DNA of 64,000 bases, taken from Planktothrix agardhii NIES-204. Lineage in GTDB: Bacteria > Cyanobacteriota > Cyanobacteriia > Cyanobacteriales > Microcoleaceae. The position numbers were made by a program, and so were the translations under genes. Positions 55,153 through 61,797 of this stretch are shown piece after piece. Position 1 is the stretch's first letter; each line of letters opens with the position of its first letter. Below the pieces are notes generated by a model. It saw only the letters and a program-made list of their open reading frames with translations, did not search any database and was not told the origin of the DNA. The stretch spans positions 3,397,001 to 3,461,000 of the forward strand of contig AP017991.1 in assembly GCA_003609755.1 (NCBI GenBank). Direction: 5' to 3'.

Positions 55153-55396
55153 GGATTATAGGACTCAATAGAAACCGGGTTTCTCTGAGAGAAAATGCTT
55201 TCTTGATAAAAACAAGACAAGAAACCCGGTTTCTCATTCCTTTTATGTCAATTCTGATTTTTCCCTCTGGTGAAACCTTAACTTTGTTAGTCATTCCTAA
55301 TCGTTACGCGATGAAATCCTGATCAAAACCTGATCAGAATTTTGGGTTACTGAGTCGAGTGTGAGATCGTATCAACAGCTAAGGAGGTTTTATTTT
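55153..55396. repeat. AGAAACCGGGTTTCT-type palindrome pair upstream of membrane-protein cluster
   Basis: GAAACCGGGTTTCT at 55171-55184 and GAAACCCGGTTTCT at 55221-55234 are palindromic copies of one repeat family; others are at 24943-24957, 33609-33624 and 37151-37165. The remaining sequence ends in a good ribosome-binding site (AAGGAGG at 55381-55387) for the next gene. Confidence 0.7.
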
Positions 55397-56161
55397 ATGG
55401 ATTGTTTGAGAGATCATAAACAAGGGCGTAGAAAGTGTGACTTAGTACAACTCCCCAATACAACTAAAGAGTGGATGTGTACTGAATGTAAGAGTCAGTT
55501 TATCAAAAAAGGCGAGGGTAGCAATGATTTTGATGGAGTCTGGATACTGTTGATCTTGTGTCTGCTATTCTTTGTTTTTCTGTTGAGTGGGTGTAGTAAA
55601 CAATCAACCAAGTTACTGTTAATCAGAATCGCGGATAGTAGTGCTTCAGCCCTCAATGATCCGAAGCAAGCCAAAGGATCTAAAGATACTTGTTTTGGTC
55701 TGGCAGATGGGGCAAAACCAGGGGATAAACAGGCTTTAATTCAAGTGAGTCAAGAAGTAATTGCTACTGACCCAGCGATGATCAAAGACTCCAATGATGG
55801 CTATTCAGTATGTCATCAAAAAAGCGAATCTAAAGGACACGGAACTTATGTATGTCCGGCTTTAGATTTGGCTGTTGAAATGAGCGATCGCCACCCTGAA
55901 ACCCCAATTATTGTACTGCAAATTCAAGCCAACGAAGGAGAAGAATTTTGTCCAGACACCTTAAAAAACCTCGCCAATAAAGTCTCATCCCGACAAGGAA
56001 AACTCTTGATTATTGGCAGTACAAATGATGGCAATACGGGGTTTAATACTAATCTTTGGAATAGCCTCAAAGATTTACCTAACACCCAGTTTTGCAATCA
56101 GAATATCCGAAGCTGTGTCAAAGATTCAATCAAAAATATTCGTTCTGCTCAGGAGAAGTAA
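55397..56161 (+). CDS. Membrane-anchored protein with zinc-ribbon-like N-terminus and vWA-like exterior domain
   Basis: The start is the ATG at 55397 (MDCLRDHKQGRRKC), nine bases after AAGGAGG; an upstream GTG at 55361 lacks such a site. The 254-aa protein has Cys residues in CLRDH...C and CTEC (possible metal site), one membrane helix (WILLILCLLFFVFLLSGC, which ends in Cys), and a roughly 180-residue exterior domain starting LLLIRIADSSASALN, where DSSAS recalls a DxSxS MIDAS, with several further Cys (CFGLAD, YVCPALD, EFCPDT). It may bind a metal or ligand; function unknown. Two further genes follow in the same direction. Confidence 0.6.
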   Translation: MDCLRDHKQGRRKCDLVQLPNTTKEWMCTECKSQFIKKGEGSNDFDGVWILLILCLLFFVFLLSGCSKQSTKLLLIRIADSSASALNDPKQAKGSKDTCFGLADGAKPGDKQALIQVSQEVIATDPAMIKDSNDGYSVCHQKSESKGHGTYVCPALDLAVEMSDRHPETPIIVLQIQANEGEEFCPDTLKNLANKVSSRQGKLLIIGSTNDGNTGFNTNLWNSLKDLPNTQFCNQNIRSCVKDSIKNIRSAQEK

Positions 56162-56165
56162 ACCT

Positions 56166-56339
56166 ATGATTTCCAAATTTGATGAAGACGTGATTTTACA
56201 GGAATTTATTGCTGAGAAGTTGTTACCTGAACAACTCCCCAATATCTTCGTGCTGTACCCTCGGTTAAGCCAAAATTTGACGATTTTAGCCCCATTAAAG
56301 TATGCGTTAGAAATGAAGCGACGGTATCAAGTTAGTTAA
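56166..56339 (+). CDS. Small hypothetical protein (57 aa)
   Basis: The ATG at 56166 is 2 bases past the stop of the preceding gene (56161), after GGAGAAG. The product reads MISKFDEDVILQEFIAEKLL, then IFVLYPRLSQNLTILAPLKY and a basic end. It has no membrane helix and no recognisable domain. Spacing and signal suggest a real short gene translated with the one before it. Confidence 0.5.
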   Translation: MISKFDEDVILQEFIAEKLLPEQLPNIFVLYPRLSQNLTILAPLKYALEMKRRYQVS

Positions 56340-56461
56340 TTATCCTTCCCAGTCGAACAAGTAAACTTTGTTAGGAAAGTGTTGCTATTTTCTATTTAAT
56401 GCTACTTTAGTACACTTTCCTAAATTTTTAATCCATCTTACTTTGTGAGGAAAATTATCCT

Positions 56462-57442
56462 ATGAACTTACACAAATTTATCGTTCTTTTCTGTATCACA
56501 ATTGCTGCATTAATGAATAGTCGAGCACCTTATGCGGCTTTAGCGGGATTTCCTGGCGAATGGCGCTGGGTTATTGCGATCGCAGTTAGTTTTCCTCTTG
56601 TTTATTTTACAGAATGGGCTATTGCTTATGATGTGGCATCCAGTATTAAACGGGATATTCACCATGATCAAGAGCAAATAGAAGCCAAAAAAAGAAACAC
56701 CAAAAATCAACTAATTGCAGTGCGCGCAGAAGCAGAACAAATAGTCTTTAATGCAGTTTTGAAAGACTATTTGCATCAAAAAACAAAAGTCTTTGTTGTT
56801 TTTGCCACTGGGCTTTTAATTGTTGAGTATGCAGCCACTCTATTTTATGTGCGTTTTCAAGGGGAAGATACCGATTGGATTATCTATATTGTCCCCTTAC
56901 TCGGAATCATTTTAACAATAATGACAGGATTTTATACCGGAAAAATTATTCGTTATCCTGAATATAAACGGCAAATTTCCCAAAAGTTTGATGCTTATTA
57001 TCAACAACGTTATCAAGAAAACCCCGATGGAATTAAACACGCCAGTCGTGAGTTTTGGGTCTTAGAAGAACTAACTAAGTATGTGTTAGATCATCCTCAA
57101 TCTACCCCTGAACAACGCAATCAAAAAGAAAATCAAGTTTGGATAGAACTGCTAATTCATCAATATAATCAAGTCTTGAAACAAGGGCAAAAAGCAATTC
57201 AGGAGAAAAGACGCCAGTTAAATCAAAGTCCGGTGGGGTTAATTAGTCGAGAAGCTTGGGAAACCGCCATTAATGAGGAGATAAAAGCTATTATTGAGGA
57301 GTTCCAATTAGAACTTTACCAGATTCAAAGTGAATTAAAACGACGGGGCTATTCTATGGAATCTAATCAGGTCTTATCGACTGAAAAAATGAATTCTATT
57401 AAGCCTCCTAAATGGCAACTTAAATCTGATTCTCATTCCTAA
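56462..57442 (+). CDS. Hypothetical membrane protein with long cytoplasmic coiled coil
   Basis: The 326-aa protein has membrane helices near residues 5-20, 35-55, 110-130 and 140-160 (KFIVLFCITIAALMNS, WVIAIAVSFPLVYF, VFVVFATGLLIVEYAATLFY, WIIYIVPLLGIILTIMTGFY) and a C-terminal 170 residues rich in Gln/Glu/Lys helices (EEIKAIIEEFQLELYQIQSE). No family is recognised. It is the third gene after the vWA-like one and may form with it a small envelope complex. Confidence 0.6.
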   Translation: MNLHKFIVLFCITIAALMNSRAPYAALAGFPGEWRWVIAIAVSFPLVYFTEWAIAYDVASSIKRDIHHDQEQIEAKKRNTKNQLIAVRAEAEQIVFNAVLKDYLHQKTKVFVVFATGLLIVEYAATLFYVRFQGEDTDWIIYIVPLLGIILTIMTGFYTGKIIRYPEYKRQISQKFDAYYQQRYQENPDGIKHASREFWVLEELTKYVLDHPQSTPEQRNQKENQVWIELLIHQYNQVLKQGQKAIQEKRRQLNQSPVGLISREAWETAINEEIKAIIEEFQLELYQIQSELKRRGYSMESNQVLSTEKMNSIKPPKWQLKSDSHS

Positions 57443-57496
57443 TTATTCAAGGAAGTCTCACTGATGCTAGGTGGACTTCCTTAAATTTAAGGGAAA

Positions 57497-58333
57497 TTAA
57501 GAAGAACTATCAACCTCATCATCAGAATAATCTACGGATCGATATTCAACATAATCTGTTGAATTATCATTCGGACGGCGATCTTCAGAATAGCGATATT
57601 CCGAAGAAGCAGAGGGGCGACGGCGAGATCGGGGTGCATCAGAAGCCGAAGTTGTCCAATCCTCTCGATCTACCGCAGGCGTTGCGGGAGGACGGTTAGA
57701 GCGACTTCTGGGAGGTCTTTGTTGCCGTTCTCTAGGGGGTTCTCCCCAATCCGAGGTCGGTTCTGGACGAGATTCTGAACGAGATTCTGGACGAGATTCT
57801 GGACTGGGACGACGTTTGCGAGGACGTTCCGCCGAGGTCGGGTAGTCAACGGTACTGCTTTTGCGACTAGAGGGACGCCGACGAACCGTATCATCTTCAT
57901 AAGCATCGGCTCGACTCAAACGAGTATCACGACTCCCGCGAATTTGACGGGCCATCGGCATATATTCGTCCGTCGGTTCGAGTTCATCTAATTCTGCATC
58001 CACCCGATAAACGTCACTGACATAGCGTTCATCGTCCACAATGGGCCCTCGTTCCTTAGCTTGGACAACGGCAATTCCTCTGAGGCGAACACTTTCCACC
58101 GCAAAGAAAACCGCACTTCCAGTTAATAAAAATTGACCAAAGGCTAGAATTGGATCAAGTCGCCATCCTTGAAACAACAGAATCCCGCCACAGAGTAACG
58201 CAATGGCAGCAAAGAAAATATCATGATCCCGTGCTAGTTTTGGCCGCCAAGAACGCAGGAAATATAATCCAGCACCAGAAACCGCGAGGGCAATGCCCAC
58301 TAAGCTGCTGAAATTTAAACCTAAATTAACCAT
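57497..58333 (-). CDS. ycf66: Ycf66 family protein
   Basis: The 278-aa protein has the Ycf66 N-terminus (LNFSSLVGIALAVSGAGLYF, RPKLARDHDIFFAAIALLCG, GWRLDPILAFGQFLLTGSAV: three membrane helices) and a long Arg/Ser/Pro-rich disordered tail with a short Glu/Ser/Arg repeat (RPESRSESRPEP). Ycf66 is encoded in cyanobacteria and in some moss and charophyte plastids; its role is unknown. The tail is longer than usual and probably varies by slippage. It is on the same strand as psbX, downstream of a terminator-like hairpin. Confidence 0.9.
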   Translation of the reverse strand: MVNLGLNFSSLVGIALAVSGAGLYFLRSWRPKLARDHDIFFAAIALLCGGILLFQGWRLDPILAFGQFLLTGSAVFFAVESVRLRGIAVVQAKERGPIVDDERYVSDVYRVDAELDELEPTDEYMPMARQIRGSRDTRLSRADAYEDDTVRRRPSSRKSSTVDYPTSAERPRKRRPSPESRPESRSESRPEPTSDWGEPPRERQQRPPRSRSNRPPATPAVDREDWTTSASDAPRSRRRPSASSEYRYSEDRRPNDNSTDYVEYRSVDYSDDEVDSSS

Positions 58334-58429
58334 TATTTTTTCTCCTATGCCAGTCCTATCTTAGCGATTTCTTTTGAAAATCTCTAATCACCGGAGCTTG
58401 GGGCTGGGTATTTTGGCAACAATACAACA

Positions 58430-58474
58430 TTAGGGGCTATCGATTCAGACAAAATTCTGATTCTTAGCCCCTAA
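58430..58474 (-). terminator. Hairpin between psbX and ycf66, possible terminator
   Basis: TTAGGGGCTA and TAGCCCCTAA pair perfectly over 10 bp, and the inner bases (GATTCAG, CTGATTC) extend it imperfectly. It lies 60 bases beyond the psbX stop on the minus strand. The following bases (ATGTTGTATTGTTG) are T-rich but lack a solid T-run. Confidence 0.45.
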
Positions 58475-58534
58475 GTTTATGGGTTTAACCAGGATTTTGG
58501 CAAGTCTGCCTAGACCTGTTCCCAGATAACCAAT

Positions 58535-58654
58535 CTAGGAACGAATGACTTTATCTTTTTTGCTGATAAAGAGCAGACCGACAGTTGCAGGAATCACCAC
58601 AATCAGGATTCCAGCCAGCAAACTATAGAAAAAGTTCATTAATGAAGGTGTCAT
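58535..58654 (-). CDS. psbX: Photosystem II protein PsbX
   Basis: This 39-aa gene reads MTPSLMNFFYSLLAGILIVV followed by IPATVGLLFISKKDKVIRS, which matches PsbX of cyanobacteria: one membrane helix and a basic stroma-side tail. PsbX is a small peripheral subunit of the photosystem II core, near the QB region, that supports quinone turnover and stability. It is short enough to be missed by ordinary gene lists. It is transcribed away from yggT. Confidence 0.96.
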   Translation of the reverse strand: MTPSLMNFFYSLLAGILIVVIPATVGLLFISKKDKVIRS

Positions 58655-58815
58655 AACAAATGCGATCCTTGTCTTAGATTGATTTCTTGGTTTAACAGTT
58701 TAACAAAATTTCACAATCTTGAGAAGGTATTTGTCTGTTTATGAGAAAACTTCCCAAAACCGCTAGAATTGATCCGATAAACAGTAACAAAACTTAAAAT
58801 ATTTTTTCCGATCCT

Positions 58816-59097
58816 ATGGACACAATAACAATTTTAACTTGGGGTTTAGGTTTAATTCTGGGTTTGATGACCTTTTTGTTTATTTTCAGAATCGTCCTCA
58901 CCTGGTATCCCCAAGTTAACCAGCAGCGTTTTCCATTTAACCTAGTTGTTTGGCCCACCGAACCCTTTTTAGTCATTACCCGCAAAATTGTTCCCCCCGT
59001 GGGAGGAGTTGATATCTCCCCGATTATTTGGGTGGGACTATTTAGTTTGTTACGAGAAATGCTCCTCGGTCAACAGGGATTATTAAGAATGATGTAG
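58816..59097 (+). CDS. YggT family membrane protein
   Basis: The 93-aa protein has two membrane helices (TILTWGLGLILGLMTFLFIF and the C-terminal ISPIIWVGLFSLLREMLL) around the YggT loop (RIVLTWYPQVNQQRFPFNLV, TEPFLVITRKIVPPVGGVDI). Cyanobacterial and plastid YggT/YlmG proteins affect nucleoid and thylakoid distribution and division-site selection. Whether this copy has that role is inference. It is divergent from psbX. Confidence 0.92.
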   Translation: MDTITILTWGLGLILGLMTFLFIFRIVLTWYPQVNQQRFPFNLVVWPTEPFLVITRKIVPPVGGVDISPIIWVGLFSLLREMLLGQQGLLRMM

Positions 59098-59209
59098 GTT
59101 AATCTTTGAATATTAGTGGATCAGGATTTAGATCAAAACAGTGTATTATGTCCGATACTGGCGGTTTTGTCCAGAATTTCAATAACAACTATATTGTCTA
59201 AGTTTATTT

Positions 59210-60931
59210 ATGTTACGCCGAATTATTCAATTTTTCAAACGACTGATTCAACGACTGTTCGGGAAACAACCCACTCCTCCGTCCCCATCGGTCGAAACGA
59301 CTCCAACTCGCACGGATACGGAATATGAAGCCCTATTTCTGCAACTGTTGGAAACCTTACAACCCGCCAGCAGTCGGGGACAAATTAAGGGATGGTTAAT
59401 TGGTAACAGAGTTCAAGAAGCGGAATTAGTGGCTTGGTTGGAACGCTTTGGCACCCGACTACAGGAAACACCCAGCCAACACGAAGAACTCGCACGACGT
59501 CTGGTATTTTTAGCGAGTTTGGATATTGGTGATTTAGGAGATGTGGCAGGAAGTATTGGTAGAAGCATTTTAGCCCAAATAACTCCACAAACCGAGGTTA
59601 CAACTTCAGATATTAATGAGGTTAAACCGATTATTGATGCAGATTTTATCGAGGATGGGTTGAGGGTTGCTACTCCGGTGAATCCTTCTAATAATATTGA
59701 GGTTTCTCCGATTATTAATGCGGAATTTATTGGGGGTGGTATCACCAATTCAACAGCAGCAGAAACTCCAATTATTCAGGAAACTCCCGTTAGTTACCAA
59801 CCGGATATAATTGCTGAAGAAACCCCAATTGTTGAGGAAACACCCGTTAATTACCAACCCGAAATTATTCCGGAAGAAACCCCAATTATTCAGGAAACTC
59901 CCGTTAGTTACCAACCGGATATAATTGCTGAAGAAACCCCAATTGTTGAGGAAACACCCGTTAATTACCAACCCGAAATTATTCCGGAAGAAACCCCAAT
60001 TGTTGAGGAAACGCCCGTTAGTTACCAACCGGAGATTATTCCTGAAGAAACTCCAATTATTCAGGAAACTCCCATTAGTTACCAACCGGAAATTATTCCT
60101 GAAGAAACCCCAATTATTCAGGAAACTGCTGTTAATTATCAACCGGAAATTATTGTTGAAGAAACCCCAATAATTGAGGAAACTCCTGTTAATTACCAAC
60201 CAGATATAATTCCTGAAGAAACCCCAATTATTCAGGAAATTCCTGTTAATTATCAACCGGAAATTATTGTTGAAGAAACCCCAATTGTTGAGGAAACTTC
60301 ACCGGAAGTTAAAGAATGGTTTGATCAAGGCATTAAACAAGATGAAGCCGGAGACTTTCAAGGAGCTTTAGACTTATTTGATCAGATACTTCAGCTACAA
60401 CCGAATCATGTTTGTGTTTGGTTTTATCGAGGTAATACCCTCAGAAGTCTAGGGAGAATAGAAGAAGCATTATCATCCTTTGAGCAAGCGATAATACTGC
60501 GACCTGAGTATGCAGATGCTTGGAATAATCGAGGTAGTGTATTAGAGGTTTTAGGGAATATGGAAGAAGCCTTAAAATCCTATCAACTTGCAGTTGATTT
60601 AGAACCCAATGATCCCTATATTTGGAATAATCGCGGAAACGCTTTATCGGATTTAGGACGATTAGAAGAAGCCTTAGAATCCTATCAACAGGCTATTAAA
60701 TTAGAGCCTAATTATTTTAATGCCTTATATAACCAAGGCATTTCACAACTCAATTTAGGACAATTAGAAGCAGCCTTAATTTCTTTTAATCGTGCCCTAG
60801 AATTGCAACCGGATGATGCCGATGTTTGGTATAATAAAGGTCTGACATTACAGGATTTAGGACAAACAGAAGCAGCCGTTGCCGCCTTTGAAAAAGTCAG
60901 GGAATTGCAACCGGATGAAACCGACGGTTAA
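59210..60931 (+). CDS. TPR protein with nine 19-residue Glu/Thr/Pro repeats
   Basis: The 573-aa protein has a basic N-terminal amphipathic stretch (MLRRIIQFFKRLIQRLFGKQ), a helical domain (residues 45-125), and then from about residue 183 nine tandem 19-aa units of the type ETPIIQETPVSYQPDIIAE. Five or six TPRs follow from about residue 366 (KEWFDQGIKQDEAGDFQGAL, NRGNALSDLGRLEEALESYQ). Copies 1-2 and 3-4 are nearly identical, so the array grew by duplication of pairs. The repeat region is acidic and extended, probably a flexible spacer between membrane and TPR. Function unknown. Confidence 0.85.
   Translation: MLRRIIQFFKRLIQRLFGKQPTPPSPSVETTPTRTDTEYEALFLQLLETLQPASSRGQIKGWLIGNRVQEAELVAWLERFGTRLQETPSQHEELARRLVFLASLDIGDLGDVAGSIGRSILAQITPQTEVTTSDINEVKPIIDADFIEDGLRVATPVNPSNNIEVSPIINAEFIGGGITNSTAAETPIIQETPVSYQPDIIAEETPIVEETPVNYQPEIIPEETPIIQETPVSYQPDIIAEETPIVEETPVNYQPEIIPEETPIVEETPVSYQPEIIPEETPIIQETPISYQPEIIPEETPIIQETAVNYQPEIIVEETPIIEETPVNYQPDIIPEETPIIQEIPVNYQPEIIVEETPIVEETSPEVKEWFDQGIKQDEAGDFQGALDLFDQILQLQPNHVCVWFYRGNTLRSLGRIEEALSSFEQAIILRPEYADAWNNRGSVLEVLGNMEEALKSYQLAVDLEPNDPYIWNNRGNALSDLGRLEEALESYQQAIKLEPNYFNALYNQGISQLNLGQLEAALISFNRALELQPDDADVWYNKGLTLQDLGQTEAAVAAFEKVRELQPDETDG
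59759..60284 (+). repeat. 57-base coding tandem repeat, nine copies plus a partial
   Basis: Units of 57 bases encode ETPIIQETPVSYQPEII-type peptides. Copies 1+2 (59759-59872) recur as 3+4 with few or no base changes, while later copies differ more. Frame is kept throughout. The antisense frame is also open and gave a spurious 168-aa ORF. Confidence 0.9.
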
Positions 60932-60997
60932 ACCCATTAAAGCAGGGTGCGTGTAGTGAAATACCCGCACCATTTCACTAAAATTAATATAATATTT

Positions 60998-61474
60998 ATG
61001 CGTTTTAACCCCTATTTATTAAAGATCGTAACCGTTGTTGCGATCGCATTTTCTCTAAACAGTTGTAGCAGTAAACCCGCCGATTGTATCAAACTTATGG
61101 ATATGATCAATGAAGGTCAAACCCTAGTAGTTAACCTTAGCCCTAAATTAGATGGGACAACCACCCAACAACTCTCTCAAGAATTAAACAGTATTGCCAA
61201 GGAGATAGAAACCCTAACCATTAAAGATCAATCCCTACAAACCTTTCAAAAAAACTCAACCAAACAGTTTAAAGACCTATCAAATAGTCTCAAACAAATC
61301 GCTGAATCCCTAACTATTGCGGAGAAAGTGCCCGTTACTCCCGAAGGAAGAAAACAACTATTAGAAGCTCAAAAAAAGGTCGCAGAAAATGGAGAAAAAG
61401 CCAAACAAATTGCTACAAATAATGAGGCATTATTGAAAGAATTAGTCAATTATTGCCCCAGTAAAAAACCGTAA
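60998..61474 (+). CDS. Hypothetical lipoprotein
   Basis: The ATG at 60998 (MRFNPYLLKIVTVVAIAFSL) begins a lipoprotein signal ending in SLNSCSS; the upstream in-frame GTG at 60947 would put 17 residues before it and has no signal. The mature part is a 130-residue helical protein (EGQTLVVNLSPKLDGTTTQQ, GRKQLLEAQKKVAENGEKAK) with a Cys near each end. Family unknown; typical small helical lipoprotein of cyanobacteria. Confidence 0.75.
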   Translation: MRFNPYLLKIVTVVAIAFSLNSCSSKPADCIKLMDMINEGQTLVVNLSPKLDGTTTQQLSQELNSIAKEIETLTIKDQSLQTFQKNSTKQFKDLSNSLKQIAESLTIAEKVPVTPEGRKQLLEAQKKVAENGEKAKQIATNNEALLKELVNYCPSKKP

Positions 61475-61797
61475 GGACTTGTAGGGTGCGGGCATCGTGG
61501 CGCACGCATCATCTAAGTGAAATTAACAATTAGGAAAAATGCGATTACAGCGATCGCCATTCTTGTCATATCTTTTTTAGATGCAACAATTCTTATAATA
61601 GAGGTAGCATTGCTATCTTCCTAGAATATTTGGGTGCTAATTCTCCTATAGCATTGTTTTTATTGTAATTTTTATCGAGTTGTAGTATAGTAGAGTTAGG
61701 AATGGGGAAAACTTATATTAGTACCAGCTTCAGGTACAGCAACAACAGATAAGTAACCGATTCTCTGCCAGAAAACAAGCCAATCAAGGTAAAGTAT
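61475..61797. other. Intergenic region with promoter-like sequence and repeats
   Basis: The 323 bases carry a GTAGGGTGCGGGC-type repeat at 61483-61495 (a related one is near 60945-60975), one GCGATCGC at about 61550, and a long AT-rich stretch that should hold the promoter of the GTPase gene; TATAGT at about 61685 is a possible -10. No small gene is seen. Confidence 0.45.

Noticed and set aside
59750-60256. 168-aa antisense frame with FLNNWGFF repeats
   Set aside because: It is the mirror of the 57-base coding repeats of the TPR gene; the repeated peptide comes from the array, and the sense frame continues into clear TPRs.
59759-60284. Regular repeats that might look like a CRISPR array
   Set aside because: Units are contiguous 57-base tandem copies without spacers and are in frame within a protein gene.
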